From Agelaius tricolor (taxonomy: Eukaryota; Chordata; Aves; Passeriformes; Icteridae), in assembly GCA_023055355.1 (NCBI GenBank), contig JALJCS010000001.1, forward strand, positions 71,217,381-71,281,380: 64,000 bases of DNA, written 5' to 3'. The notes under the pieces are model-generated. The model did no database searches and was not told where the DNA came from. It worked only from the letters and a program-made list of their open reading frames with translations. How positions within the stretch are numbered: the first letter of the stretch is position 1; each line of letters opens with the position of its first letter. A program made the position numbers and the translations under genes. This document shows positions 38,201 to 50,226 of this stretch, one piece after another.

Positions 38201-40067
38201 TCACAGTAAAGTTGACCTGTTGTCTCTGGAGGTTAGCAGAATTAAAAAGCAAGTCAGTCCAGCAGAGTCTGTTGCTGACTTCAAGCCTCCCCCGGAGTAC
38301 CAGCTGACTTCTACAGAACTCAAACAAATCATGGATCAAAGCACATCGGGCGGGGACCTGGCTTGCCGGTTGCTCGTGCAGCTCTTCCCAGAGCTCTTCA
38401 GTGACGATGAGTTTGGCAGGAGCTGCAGTGCATGTGGCTTTCTCAACAAAAGGAAACTTGAATCTCTTCATCTGCAGCTTATTCGTAACTATGTGGAAGT
38501 TTGTTATCCTTCTGTGAAGAATACAGCTGTGTGGCAGTTGGAGTGTTTGCCTCAAGTCAATGATTTTTTCAATAGATTTTGGGCTCAAAGGGAAATGGAA
38601 AACAGTCAGCAGAATGTGCAATCATCCAGTTTTTATGAGACTGAGCAGGTCGAATCCTCTCATTTTATGGAGGATAAAGAGCAGGAAGAAGCTTTGTCCT
38701 TGGACAGGAGTAATGTCATTGCCTCAGATTACATGCTGGATGCTCAGGATCTCAATGAATTTTTAGATGAAGCTTCTTCACCAGGAGAGTTTTCTGTTTT
38801 TTTGTTACATAGACTGTTTCCAGAACTCTTTGACCACAGAAAATTAGCTGAAAGGTACAGCTGCTTTGGAGACTCTGGAAAACAACTGCTGGATCCTCAT
38901 CGGCTTCAAATAATCCGTAGGTACACTGAAATTTACTTTCCAGACGTGCAAGAAGAAGAAGCCTGGTTGCAGCAGTGTGTTCAGCGAATAAATGATGAGC
39001 TTGAAAGTACGTATATGGATGGAAGTGAATGTGACCAGATGAGAGATGACTGTTACGATTCTTCTAGTTTACCAGATGATGTATCAATCATAAAAGTGGA
39101 AGACAGTTTTGAATATGAAAAGCCTGGCAGACGGTCCAAAAAAATTTGGCTTGTACCCATAGATTTTGACAAACTTGACTTTCCCCCTCCTGATTTTGAT
39201 GTCCCTGTCCCGGATTACCTGTTGAACAAAGAACAGATTAAAAGCATATATGAAAGCAGTCTTTCCATAGGCAACTTTGCTTCCCGATTGCTTGTTCTCC
39301 TATTTCCTGAACTATTTACTCATGAAAACTTACGGAAGCAATACAACTGTAGCGGATCTTTAGGCAAGAAACAGCTTGACCCCACTAGAATTAAATTAAT
39401 TCGACATTATGTGCAGATACTGTACCCCAGAGCAAAGAATGACAGAGTGTGGACATTAGAGTTTGTTGGGAAGCTTGACGAGAGGTGTCGACGAAGAGAC
39501 ACGGAGCAAAGGCGCTCGTACCAACAGCAACGGAAAATCCACGTGCCAGGGCCCGACAGGAGGGAATTTCTCACCTATGCAATAAACCCTGAGAGATTTC
39601 GGGAAGAATTTGAAGGGCCGCCACTGCCACCGGAAAGAAGCAGCAAGGATTTTTGCAAGATACCACTTGATGAACTTGTTGTTCCTAATCCAGACTTCCC
39701 TGTGCCTTCTCTGTATTTGCTGTCTGACAAGGAGATAAGAGAGATAGTGCAGCAGAGCCTGTCAGTCGGCAACTTTGCTGCCAGGCTTCTTGTAAGACTC
39801 TTCCCTGAACTCTTTACTCCGGAGAATCTGAGACTGCAGTACAACCATTCAGGTGCTTGTAATAAAAAACAGCTTGATCCCATCAGACTGAGACTGATCC
39901 GTCATTACGTGGAGGCAGTTTATCCTGTGGAGAAAATGGAAGAGGTGTGGCATTATGAATGTATACCGAGCATCGATGAAAGGTGCCGGCGTCCTAACAG
40001 AAAAAAGTGTGATATACTGAAAAAAGCTAAGAAAGCAAAAAAAGTGACAGGCTCTTTAAACTGCTAA
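32200..40067 (+). CDS. BEND3: BEND3, four-BEN-domain chromatin repressor (whole coding span, three coding exons)
   Basis: Joining 32200-32233, 32665-32885 and 37800-40067 gives 2523 nt, 840 residues plus stop; human BEND3 is 828. The family protein is nuclear, binds DNA through BEN domains, associates with heterochromatin and represses transcription, including rDNA, with chromatin-modifying partners. Residues 1-85 hold basic clusters SKRK (56-59) and KKRR (78-81), likely nuclear localisation signals. VKVE places a lysine at residue 20 and IKVE one at about 517, the equivalents of the two SUMO sites known in mammals. A coiled-coil-like stretch lies at about 198-235 (LNTNMTQLHSKVDLLSLEV). Four BEN domains follow at about 250-348, 398-488, 557-649 and 724-816, each with the LFPELF signature and an LxLIRxYVE/Y-type helix. 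A lysine-rich tail ends the protein. The frame is intact and no domain is missing. PDSS2 is upstream on the same strand. Confidence 0.96.
32234..32664 (+). other. BEND3: BEND3 intron 2 (431 bp)
   Basis: Short AT-rich intron with a poly-T run near 32345 and a pyrimidine-rich acceptor TTCTCTTTTTTCAG ending at 32664. It holds no other feature. Confidence 0.85.
32665..32885 (+). CDS. BEND3: BEND3 exon 3
   Basis: Runs from the acceptor CAG at 32662-32664 to donor GAG|GTGACT (GT at 32886-32887). It encodes residues 12-85: the VKVETE SUMO motif, EALDCSV, SAEKHS, LQDSSKRKQ and VKKRR. These blocks line up with the human N-terminus (VKVETE, ALDCSV, SEKHS, LQDSSKRKQ, VKRRR). It ends in phase 0, matching the start of exon 4. 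Confidence 0.93.
32886..37799 (+). other. BEND3: BEND3 intron 3
   Basis: 4.9 kb of AT-rich intron with no recognised exon. A short open frame at 36063-36338 with an overlapping minus-strand frame shows no family features. The acceptor is TTTGTTCATTTGAAG, ending at 37799; its pyrimidine tract is modest. Confidence 0.75.
37800..40067 (+). CDS. BEND3: BEND3 exon 4, main coding exon with all BEN domains
   Basis: A 2.27-kb exon encodes residues 86-840 and ends at TAA (40065-40067). It begins GSLSNMRNRDAGSP, aligning with the human LLAGMRNREN segment, so the frame enters from exon 3 in phase 0. The open frame extends six bases upstream to a TTG, but the splice acceptor, not that TTG, defines its start. 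It carries the coiled coil and all four BEN domains. The large final exon holding most of the protein is characteristic of this gene. Confidence 0.96.
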   Translation, partial: GSLSNMRNRDAGSPTQVNAEQPSKNKNSNVTWLCEEESFSDIITPSYKKPLYGISHKITEKKNPPGAEQFASYELFEKINPSSPSQIRTLNDQRKRDSAIAVAAATADSESNIYSLIQKMFYTLNTLNTNMTQLHSKVDLLSLEVSRIKKQVSPAESVADFKPPPEYQLTSTELKQIMDQSTSGGDLACRLLVQLFPELFSDDEFGRSCSACGFLNKRKLESLHLQLIRNYVEVCYPSVKNTAVWQLECLPQVNDFFNRFWAQREMENSQQNVQSSSFYETEQVESSHFMEDKEQEEALSLDRSNVIASDYMLDAQDLNEFLDEASSPGEFSVFLLHRLFPELFDHRKLAERYSCFGDSGKQLLDPHRLQIIRRYTEIYFPDVQEEEAWLQQCVQRINDELESTYMDGSECDQMRDDCYDSSSLPDDVSIIKVEDSFEYEKPGRRSKKIWLVPIDFDKLDFPPPDFDVPVPDYLLNKEQIKSIYESSLSIGNFASRLLVLLFPELFTHENLRKQYNCSGSLGKKQLDPTRIKLIRHYVQILYPRAKNDRVWTLEFVGKLDERCRRRDTEQRRSYQQQRKIHVPGPDRREFLTYAINPERFREEFEGPPLPPERSSKDFCKIPLDELVVPNPDFPVPSLYLLSDKEIREIVQQSLSVGNFAARLLVRLFPELFTPENLRLQYNHSGACNKKQLDPIRLRLIRHYVEAVYPVEKMEEVWHYECIPSIDERCRRPNRKKCDILKKAKKAKKVTGSLNC

Positions 40068-40400
40068 GACTTTGACCACTAAATTATTGTCAAGAGTATG
40101 CTTTGGTTTAGACCGAAGGGCCTGTTGGGAGCTGAGGGTTCTCAGCAGCTGGGACAGTCAGGCCCTAAATTTGTTGCGTTTCAGTGTGTGTGTTGCATTT
40201 CTGTTGGCACCGCAGCAGTGGGAAGTGGCTGACTACATTTGTACATGGGTAAAAGACCATCAGTGACAGCTATCAATGACTCGCTAAGAGCATGATATTC
40301 ACTGGTGCAAATACATGTATTGAAACTATTGCTCCACTCCCCATTTCTGCATCTTCTTTTTCTATCACTTTCTAATAATAAAGAAGTTTTTTTTATGGTT
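40068..40400 (+). other. BEND3: BEND3 3' UTR, proximal
   Basis: The first polyadenylation signal after the stop is AATAAA at 40377-40382, about 310 nt downstream, followed by a T-rich run. More signals on the same strand at 41906-41911 and 42831-42836 could produce a longer 3' UTR, as mammalian BEND3 has a long one. A small open frame at 40072-40266 is treated as chance. Confidence 0.6.
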
Positions 40401-43400
40401 GTGCTCTTCAAGAGCAGTTTTTCATTATACCATTATAAACAGTATTTTTAATTAATTCAGATTTTGAAATGTGTAGACTAATTTAAATTTGAATGTGCCA
40501 TTTTCATTGGAAATCATTGGAATATTAGACTTTGCTTTTACAGTAACTTCAGCTTCACACTTGTTTTGTTCTTCATGATATTGAGGTACTGGAAGTTATA
40601 ATACTGTGTCAAAGAGTGGGTCAGAGTGGTGTCATTTGCATTTTTGACTGTTACATTGGTTTTATTTCTAAAATCAAGAATTTCTGTTGAAGAATTGAGA
40701 CATGAGCATAGACACTGTGGGAACGGTTTGTTTTTTTTTTTTTGCATTGACACCACAAGCCTGATCCTGCCCCCATGAGTTCTGTTATTGTTTTGTCCAG
40801 TGTAACTGCTGGAGTGACTGAGGATTGCTTGTCTTGGGTAAAGCCACCAAAACAGACCCAAGCCTATACCCATGGAATATCTTCCCATCATCTACTTGCC
40901 ACCCTGTTTGTAAAATAGCAGAAGCAACAGCAACATCAAAAAGACCTGAAACAAGGACTTAAAAAAATTTTAGACCCTACTTTCTATCAAAATCATGATT
41001 CCAAAGGTTTCCAGTGTTGATATTGAATTGCATATATAAAAAGTATGTGCAAAGATTGGTTTTGTGGTGAAATCCAGTGTTTCAGGGTCCCAGCATATGA
41101 GCTGTGGTAATGTAACTTACTCTTTCCATGAGTGCAGCAGCATCTGAATATTTGGGTGTAGGGATAAGGAACTCCCTCACTTTGCCAAATTGTTTTAGTG
41201 TAATTAGTAGCTATTTGGAGACATAACTGTGTATGTATAGCTTAGGTTCATATGGTCAAGTTTGCATCTTTAATATCCTCAAATGTAACAAAGACCATCC
41301 AGAACCCAACATGAATTTGCTGTATGACTTGTCACTGGAGAGTGCTGCTTTAAAACTAGTTTTCTCTTTTTAAAAAACAATAATACTGATAGAAATGGTG
41401 AGGGAGAGTCAATTATGGATTCTTAATACAGTAAAGACAGTGGTTGCCTACAGAGCATCACTGGAACACCTTGGAGCAATTGATGTTCTCTGTGGTCCTT
41501 TTCTGTTGTTTACTTAGATGGGTCATAGCAAATTTTAAGTCAGTTCCAATGTAATTTTCTATTTTAGCATTTGTAAGGAAGTACAAAATATTTGATATTT
41601 TTACTTCAGATTTTTAGAATATCTTGTTCGTAGACTCATATTGATCCCTTTAAAAGGAAAACAGAATGGTTTTTCCTGATGGCAAGAACTAGTACATGTA
41701 TTGTGTTAAACTGGGAGTAAATCATAGTTAGTAGCATTTGCTCATTTTGCCCATATGCTAGAAACATTCTCAGAGAATGTATGAAAAAAAGTCATGAATG
41801 TACTAAACAACACAATGGTACTGTTTATATCCATTTAAATGTTTCCTGTTGGTTTAAGTAATAGCAGACCATACTCAAAATGGATATCAGAGCAAATACG
41901 GCTATAATAAATCGAAATCATTTTACCAAAGATAAAGAACTGATACCACAATGTCTGCATGTGTTCATTTTAGTGCATAAATTTGTCAAATTGAATGTAT
42001 CAAAAACCAAGACTCTCTTGTCATTGTATGTTACCTAGAAACTCTGTGAAATTTTTTTATGTGCACTTTTATAGGATATATAAAGTAACAGAAGATCTTA
42101 ACAGCTGTTTAATTTGTAGTTGCAAATGGCTGGCCAAAAGGTAAGAGATACAATTTTATTTTCTTATCCTAATGTCATATGTTTCACCACTTAGCGATGT
42201 CAAAGCTCCCAGAAGAATTCAATATATATTGAACTTTTTTACAAGGGATAGATGTTAGTAGCTAGCATGCAAGTTTGAGACATACTGGCTTTTACTGTAG
42301 ATGCTAATATTAAGTAAAAAAATCAGTCAATTGATATTATCTAAAAAGTAGTGAAAAAACCAATTTGACAACTTTGATCATAAAAGTGATAATTTTTGAA
42401 ACTGGGTATAAAAATATCTTTGTTGTGGGTTTTTTTCTCTTTTTATTGCTGTGTACATTCCTTTTGTCCAACTCTTTACAACCCTTTCATGATTCGCTTG
42501 ATTGTATGATTTATAACTGATATCAAGAAAATACAGACATATAAATAGTGGCATTGTTCACTAACACAAGCTCTTGCAGTGCATCTGAAGAACAGCCACT
42601 TCATCCAGTTGGTCAGTCTTGTAAATATATTAAAGGTATATTATTTTCATACAAGAGGAATGTTGTCTGGTGATTGTTCAGGTACAAGCAAGATTATTTT
42701 CCTATAAAGTCTCTTACTAAGGTCTGAGATAACCTTAGGTAGCTGGACAAATACATAAAGGAAAACACCCCAGTTTGCTGCAGCCATTTAAAAAGATTTT
42801 TCTGTCTTTCAGACTTCTTCTGTTTAAAAGAATAAACTTAAAATTTTGGAAGTGAAACTGTGATAGGAGGGTTGCTAGATATTGAAGTATTGGGTGCATA
42901 GGTAGCCATGCACTCTGACTTCCTATGGATGAGAGTTACTTTCTACCAACCCAGTTAAGGTGGCTATCAAGTGTCTCTACTTGTTACAGGGTAACTATAT
43001 CAGCTTTCAGTAAGTATTGAATTGCCCATTTCTAAGCTTTCTAAAAGAAACAGTGTAGTATTATTATTTATTTTTGCATCTTATGCATTTTCTACAACTT
43101 AAACATTTCCTTAGAGGTTCTGTAAAAAATACAAAACAGCACATAAAAGGGAGGTGACGTATACATCAGTTTATTGCCTGTTAAGTGTATTCAAGTGACA
43201 GAATCAACAACAAGTGTGTTGGCAAATGAGAAAAATCTTTACTTGAAATCAGTTATGCTGATGCAGTGCAGCAGTTATGGATGCAGTGTTTCATGTTCTA
43301 AGAAATGTTTGTGACTTTTTAAATTATCTTCAAAATGCATACAAGTTATTTCTAGGTACATTTTAAAAATGCTGTCATTTGTCTCTTTTTAATTATTATT

Positions 43401-46003
43401 TGATGTTTATGTTGTAGGAGTGAGAAACAGAATTGTGTGCTCAATGCTCTACAAAGGCACACCAGGTCTAGTTTCATGCTGGAAGGGCTAAGATGAATAC
43501 TACACCCCCAAGAAGCCCAGAAAAAATAATGTACAGGTTTTATTTATAATTTATTTTCATTCAGATTTCATTTTGCTGATTAAAGCGACGTGGAACAGCT
43601 GGAAAATTCAATGTCTTAAGCTTGCCTGGAGGGCAGGGCAAAAATTGACAAGTGCTCTTACTTACAAAAGTTTTAGTTGATTGCAGTTAAAATTTATGGA
43701 AGAACAAATGTGGCAGGTTTTTCTGAGTAAATTAAACAAACTCCATCACTGTCATTGCAAACATTTCTTTACTGCCTTGGTTTGACTTCCTGATTTTTCT
43801 TCCATTATTACTGCAAGTCAGCACCAATGGAGTTACAGATTTTTCCTCAGGAACATTTTGAAAGTATATTTTTTTAATGTGTCTGAAGTTGGTAAAAATG
43901 AATAGATTAAGTTATGGTTTAGTTTCTTCTTAATTCTCTCTTAAAATTGATTTTGCTAAGAAAGGCAGAACAAGCAAGAAATACACATTTGTCTTCATCC
44001 TTTCCTACCTACTTTTTTTGTTGCAGTAAATGTTAAGACAGATAAATTTCTGTTAGTAATAGTGCTTTCAAATCCTTATTTTGCCCTCAAATTCATTCAT
44101 CAAAACTTCTCACTGGTAGTAATAGTCTTAATTTTTTATAGAAGTGTCTCACAGAATACATAATACCTGTGTTTGTTAGAGCTCACATAAATCCTGTTCT
44201 GAGGGGTCATCTCTCCTGCAGCAGAGTGCCAGCTGAAGGAGCTGTCCTGGCTTTGCCAGTTCTAGCACTAACAAAATCAAACCTCCATCACATTCACATT
44301 TTCCTTGTACCTCATCTGACTGGCAGATTAGCCCTTACACTGTATTATTTTTACCCACCATATTCCTTTTCATTTTTGTTATTTTCTGGCTGCTGTCATT
44401 TCTAGCTAATGGCCATGAAAGCCTGTGACATGAGCAGACCAAGTGCTTTCTCCATTTCCTGGTTTGTTCCATCGTGGAACTGTGGTCCCCACTGAGCATT
44501 TTTCTTTGATTAAAAATTCAGAAGGAAGAACTTTGATTCCCTTGGGAAAGGAAGAACTCTAATAGAAGAGAGATAAAGCTGTTCTTTTCCCACTTCTCCC
44601 CTTTCTTAGCCACACCCCAAGATGAAATTGAATAGAGCAATTTTTATCTATGTTTTTAGCTATGGTTTCCTTAATTTCTGTTTTAAAATTTAGTGAAACT
44701 GACTTCCCAGTCATAAAATGGGTGAAATCATTACATGTCCAATCACACTAAAATTGATGTTAATAGATGGAAAGAAATTATTACTGGATATTGGAGGAAG
44801 ATCAGCTAATTTGTATCTATACACACAGAACACACACACACAAATGTCAAGTAATCACTCCCAATTTCCTTCACAAATTTCATTATAGCAAAGCAGCTGT
44901 TTGTCCTTGTTTCCACAGGCATTTTGTAGTCTTGTGTGTTAGAGGTCACTTCTCTGGAAGGCAAAATGTACCTTAAATTCCTTTCAGGAATGTCCCACTT
45001 TGGTTAGCTCATATGGTAGTGTGTTAGCAAGTTCTACAAATGTTTCATGTGAGAAGAAAATCCTAAGGTAACTGTCAGCAGTGAGAATGAGTCACTTGGT
45101 AGGATTGCATCCTACATTTGAAATCTGACCCCTTGTATAAAACCAGGAGTTTGGTATTATGTCATGTAATGTTGTCCCTTGTCTCTCGCTCCCTATCTCT
45201 CCTTGTTCCAAGAGTTCAAACAAAAGAGGGTCTTCCTCCCTGTAGTGCTTGTCTGTATGCAGAAGCACTGGAAACCAATAAATTTTAGCTTCAGTGGTGC
45301 TCAGATGTGCATGGCTCACATGCATCCCTTTGCTTTCCTTTCCCTTCCATGCTGAGCGCTGTAATTTGGTAGGTGCTGAAGGCAGACTGTCCTGTTCTGA
45401 CATGCCATTACAGGAAAAAAGCAACCACCCCCAAAAAACAAAAGAACAAACCAACCCAACCAACCAACAAAACCGCAAACCCAACTCCCCATCAGAAATA
45501 CTTGGGTGCTTTTCTGTTCTAAGAAAAAAAGAATTGCTTATTATGTGTGGCCAGAGGGGTTGGGGAATACACCCTGCCTCTCTGTCAGTCTGTAGGCAGC
45601 AGAACTCGGAGCCTGTTCAGGAGTGCCAGTATATGCCTGCTTTAGTTGACCAGGCTCTCTTCTGCCAGACCCAAGTCCAACTCCTGTGGGAGCAATTCCC
45701 CACTATTCCTGCACAGGGCTCTCTGTCCCATGCCCTGCTCCATAATGCAGGCTGGCCCACATGCAGCAGATTCTGCAGCTGTGTAGCACTGCTCCTGCAG
45801 CAGGTGAGACACACAAAGCTGCCGGTAATGCGGCAGGCTGTGCCAGGGACAACGGGCTCCTCCACCCACTGTCTGGCAGTGCTTGCCTCTTATGGGACCA
45901 GGCAAAGTCATCGATCTGTGCAAGGGCAGGCAGGCTGCACATTCCAGGTCCATTCCTTGACATCCAACATGAAAGTGGGTTTGCCTGTGATTAATGCAGA
46001 GGT

Positions 46004-46074
46004 GGCTTGGACAGCACAAGTTCACAGGGCAGCCTCCTGTGAACTTGTCAGTCACTTCTCAAGCTGTCCAAGCC
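46004..46074. repeat. Nested inverted repeat
   Basis: Outer arms GGCTTGGACAGC (46004-46015) and GCTGTCCAAGCC (46063-46074) enclose inner arms ACAAGTTCACAGG (46016-46028) and CCTGTGAACTTGT (46036-46048). Left arms are contiguous; a 14-base bulge (46049-46062) separates the right arms. All 25 paired bases match. It could be a foldback element or a structured transcript. Confidence 0.8.
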
Positions 46075-47399
46075 TCCCCTTTCCACCTCTCAACAATATA
46101 TTCAAGAAGCCCTTACATATAGTTCCTCCACCTCACAGAGTGGTTGAGCCCCAGATCAGTTTCTGTGTGCTTTACATGCCCCCCAGCAAAAACTGTGGAA
46201 GTGACATGCCTGTTCATACACCTCCCAGAACACATTCTGACCCTTCTTTGGGTCACAGTTTTAGGTCACATGATATTTAAAGGCTGCAGAAACAAGTGCA
46301 ACCTGCTTAGCAGTGTCTGACCCCAATAAAAAGGTCTGATCAATAGAGAAGCTTATCCAGGAGAGATCAATGTAGCCGAGCAGAACAGCTACTCACCTTC
46401 CTGCTGTCATAGTTTTCCTCTGAGATCACCCCGCCTTGTGACTGAAGCTTTCTATTTTGAAGCACATGGGTACAGTTCCCTCTCCAACCATTTCAATCCT
46501 GAAACCACAGAGGGCTGTCTCATGCATCACAGGACTCCTGTAGGAAGTCTGCCTTTCTTTTCCTTAGCTCATACCACTGGTGGATTAACACTTCAAACTT
46601 CTGAAAGCCTGTTTCTACCTTCTGCTGTCAGTGAGGGCCCGGTTTTGGTTTCCAAAAGGCTTTTCCAGAAGTCAAAAATTTAATTTTTTGGCATAATACT
46701 GCATTTATAGTCTGTTCAATTCAAATTACCTAGCTAAGTGCTCTTTGTTATGTTAATTGCTCTCAGGGATGCAACTGCCCTGCTCATCTTGGATGCCAGG
46801 AAGGTGTTGACTTTTTGTTATTGTCACTGTTTTTATCCTGCACAGAACAGACCCTTTCAGATAGTTAATTTCTTCACATCCCTACCTTAGCTACTCCCAA
46901 GCCCCAGAGCATTCCTGGCATTTTTTGTGTGGGGTCTTCCTCTGGTCCTGCATGCTCTGGTGTAAGCTACTCCTGCTGGAAGTGAGGGAGTGTGTACATG
47001 CTGACAAGCATTTGACAGGTTGCTGACCAGCAGCTGGAGCTCACTGACCTATTACAACACACCTTGCTACTTGTTTCTCTCAGCACCCCTGGAGATTATG
47101 GCAGCCACTTAGAATAGCAAGAATAAGCGGAATTGGGGAACAGAGGATGCATCTATTTCCATTGCAGCTGTGCAAGTGCCAAGAGTGGTGACAGCAATGC
47201 CCACAATGAAAGTACAGCCCGCTGTCTTCCTCTGGGTGCTCTGCAGGGTCCCTTCACTTCTGCAGAGTAAGGATCACCAAAATCCCCTAGGAAAGCTTTC
47301 CAGGATCATGTCCTCTTAAGAACAATTTTTTTTTGAAAGGTTGCTATGCCTGTAAATCAATAGCTAGACATATATCTGCATCTTTAAACATCTACACAA

Positions 47400-47562
47400 T
47401 CAGGGGAAAAAAAAAAGCAAACCAAGCAAAACAAAATGAAAAACCAAAACCCAACCAAACTAAAACCAAAACAAAACAGAAAGCAAACAAAACCACAAAC
47501 AAACAAACAAGCCAAACAAAAAACAAAATCAAAACAAACAAAACAAAACCAAAACAGCACAC
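47400..47562. repeat. A/C-rich low-complexity tract
   Basis: About 160 bp made almost entirely of A and C in AAAC, AACC and AAAAC units. The lysine/asparagine/threonine-rich open frame through it is a composition artefact. A shorter tract of the same kind is at about 45415-45480. Confidence 0.9.
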
Positions 47563-48199
47563 ATTTTAGCTATGCCTGAAGAAAGCAAGAAATTATTTTA
47601 AATCCTTCACTCAGCAGCCATCACTTTGAGGCTATGGAAAGGTACACCCTGCTTAAACTCAGCTATTGAGTAGCTGTTGCCATGAAAGAAAAAGTGTCCT
47701 GGGATATGCTCTTGCTGCCTCTTCAGGGCTATCTTTGTTCTTCTGGGCTCTCCAGACTAGGTTGGGAGCAGAGAGTACTGGATGAACAGTAGCTACCTGC
47801 TCCTACTGGCCAGCTTTCCTGCAGACACACAACTGTGTATGGCTGTCTAAACACATATAAACAAAAAGTCTGTGTGCCTCACAGTTCATCCAACAAGTAG
47901 GGTTGGAGGAAGCACGTTAAATGTCGCCAGTGCAAGTGGTTATTCCTGAGATGTCTGTCCTAAGTGACAGTATTTTCCTGAATTAATACAGACGTGAGCT
48001 TCTCTCCCCAGTATGGTCTGACCTTTACTCAGCTCCTTAAAATGTCTAAGTATTAAATATCTACCTAAATGCCACAATGAAATTGATACATGTCAATCTG
48101 AGATTTCATCTTCCTCTGCATGGTTAGTTAAACAGTAAAAATCAGCAGTACTACACAGAACTCCTCACTGATCAGTATTCTCCATGAGAGCTGAGAATT

Positions 48200-48989
48200 A
48201 CCGCCATGGTTTACTCATAACTTCCTGACACACCTGATGAGAAGAGTGGCCTGGCTGAACAGAGAACTTTGGCTGGAACTCAGAAAAAAAAAAAAAAAGA
48301 ATGTTTATGATGTCTGGAAGAAGCAGTAGGCAACTCAGGAGGACTACAGGGAAGTTCTGAGGTTATGCAGAGAGAAAAGTGGAAGAAACTGGAACTTAAT
48401 CTGGCTACTGCCATAAAATACATTAAAAAAATGTTTCTATAAATACATTAGCAACAAAAGGCTGGCTAAGAAGAATCTTTTATTGGATCATTTACTGGAT
48501 GGTTGTGGGTGGAAATGTACTGACAAAGAAGGTTGAGGTACTTCAAGCCTTCTTTGTTTAAGTCTCTGATAGTTAGAACAGTTCTTCTGCAGGCACTCAG
48601 ACCCCTGAGCTGGACAACAGGGAGAAGAATGTAGCCCCCATAGTCCAAGGGGAAAGGGTCAGTCACCTGCTGTACCATTTAGACACAAGTCTATGGTGCT
48701 GAATGGCATCCACCCAACTGTATTCACAGAGCTGGTGGAAGAGCTCACAGAGCCACTTTCTATCATTTACCCCCAGTCCTGCCTCACCACTAAGGGTCCA
48801 GGTCACTGGAGGTCAGCCAGTGTGATGCCCTTTTACAAGAAGGGTTGGGAGGAGGATTTAGGAAACTACGGAAGACTGGTCAGCCTGATCTCAGTGCTGG
48901 GGAAGGCCCTGGAGAAGACAAAATTGAGTGCATCGTGTGGCATGGATAGCACAACCAGGGGATTTGGCAGAGTCATCACGGCTTTCTGA
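48200..48989 (+). mobile_element. CR1 LINE ORF2 (reverse transcriptase) fragment, degenerate
   Basis: Translation on the plus strand shows CR1 ORF2 features in order: an EDYREVL-like piece near 48340, YISNKR near 48440, then LNGIHPTVFTELVEELTEPL, HWRSASVMPFYKKG and EDLGNYGRLVSLISVLGKAL at 48693-48930. These match the CR1 reverse transcriptase region that reads GIHP..LKEL..PLSIIF..W..A.V.P..KKG..DPGNYRPVSLTS. The upstream part is interrupted by stops and frame changes, including the A-run near 48284. It ends where the tandem array begins at about 48989. The copy is inactive. Confidence 0.85.
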
Positions 48990-50226
48990 CATGGCATGGA
49001 TACTTTAAAAAAAAAAACAAAAATCAAATTTGGTCAAAGTGAAAAGCCATCAAAAGGCATGGCATGCCATCAAGAGCAGGGACATGGACCAAAACTTGCC
49101 AAAATTGATCCATTCAAATCCCAGAAAGAGAAAAGGACTTACTCTGAAAAGGAGATATGCTGAAAAGAAATGCAATTAAAGGAAAATAAGAAGAAAAGGG
49201 GGAGATTTAGTGGCTACAAGAAAGTGGTCTGGGAGAAAATGGCATGCAGTGCAAAGGACCAAAACAGGCCAAAACTAAACTCACAGATGTTGCAAAAGCA
49301 GGGGAAAAAATGAAGGAGGAAGACACAACTTGGAGGGGAAGATATCAATGACATGGCATGGATACTTTAAAAAAAAAAAAAGAAAGAAAAAAATCTTCCC
49401 CACAGTCAAAGCCATATGCCATCAAATGCAGGCACATGCAGCAAAGCTTGCCAAAATTGATCCCCACTGAAGGCCAAAACAGAGAGGAGGGACTTACAAA
49501 CACTCTGGAATGGAGATAGCATCAAAGGAATTGGAGGAGAAAAAAAAAAATTGGGAAATTTGGTGACTACAAGAAAATGGCCCAGGATTATATCAGGTGC
49601 AGTGCAAAGGACCAAAAAAGGCCAAAACTAAGCTCACAGATGTTGCAAAAGCAGGGGAAAAAGTCAAGGAGGAAGACACAACTTGGAAGGGAAGATATGA
49701 GGGTCCATGACATGGATACTTAAAAAAAAAAAAAAAAAAATTCCTCTATTGGTCCCCATTGAAATCGCAAGATTCCGTTTCCCTTCCCGAAAGGAAATGA
49801 ATCTTGAAACAGAATCTTGAGAACCCTAAGAAATAGCCTTACAAGAACTCTGGAAAGGAGATAAGATCAAATGAAATGCAATTGAAAAAAACCCCGAAAA
49901 TTGGGAGATTTAGAGTCTTCAAAATTGGTCTGTGAGGAAATAAACTGCAGTGCAAAGGATCAAAACAGGCCAAAACTAAGCTCAGAGATGTTGCAAAAGC
50001 AGGGGAAATAATCAAGGAGGAAAACACAACTTGGAAGATATCAGGGACATAGAATGGATACTTATAAAAAATTCAAAAAACCAAAACTTAAAAATCAGTC
50101 TTGGCCAAAGTGACTCTTATCAAAAGTCATAGCATGCCATCAAATGCAGGGACATGGACCAAAACTTGCAAAAATTGATCCATTCAAAGCCCAGAAAGAG
50201 AAAAGAAGTACTTACAAACACTCTGA
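48990..50226. repeat. Tandem array, period about 340-360 bp
   Basis: The marker CATGGATACTT followed by an A-run recurs at about 48995, 49354, 49711 and 50051. Between markers the same ordered blocks return: GCAGGGACATGGACCAAAAC, TTGCCAAAATTGATCC, ACTTACAAACACTCTG, GTGCAAAGGACCAAAA, GCTCACAGATGTTGCAAAAG and GAGGAAGACACAACTTGGA. About three full units and one partial unit are present. The third unit has a variant segment containing GAAATCGCAAGATTCCGTTT. The array has no coding potential and is interrupted by the LTR element that follows; a further partial unit lies beyond it. Confidence 0.85.

Larger units (their letters stand above)
40401..48199. other. BEND3 distal 3' UTR or intergenic, no gene recognised
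   Basis: AT-rich DNA to about 45 kb, part of which may be extended BEND3 3' UTR. The stretch 45.3-46.3 kb is richer in GC and carries a 328-codon open frame on the plus strand (45294-46280). It has no recognisable domain, runs through an A/C low-complexity tract, and competes with minus-strand frames. A nested foldback lies at 46004-46074 and A/C-rich low complexity at 47400-47562. Confidence 0.5.

Noticed and set aside
38130..38621. Minus-strand 163-codon frame inside BEND3 exon 4
   Set aside because: Antisense shadow of a conserved coding exon.
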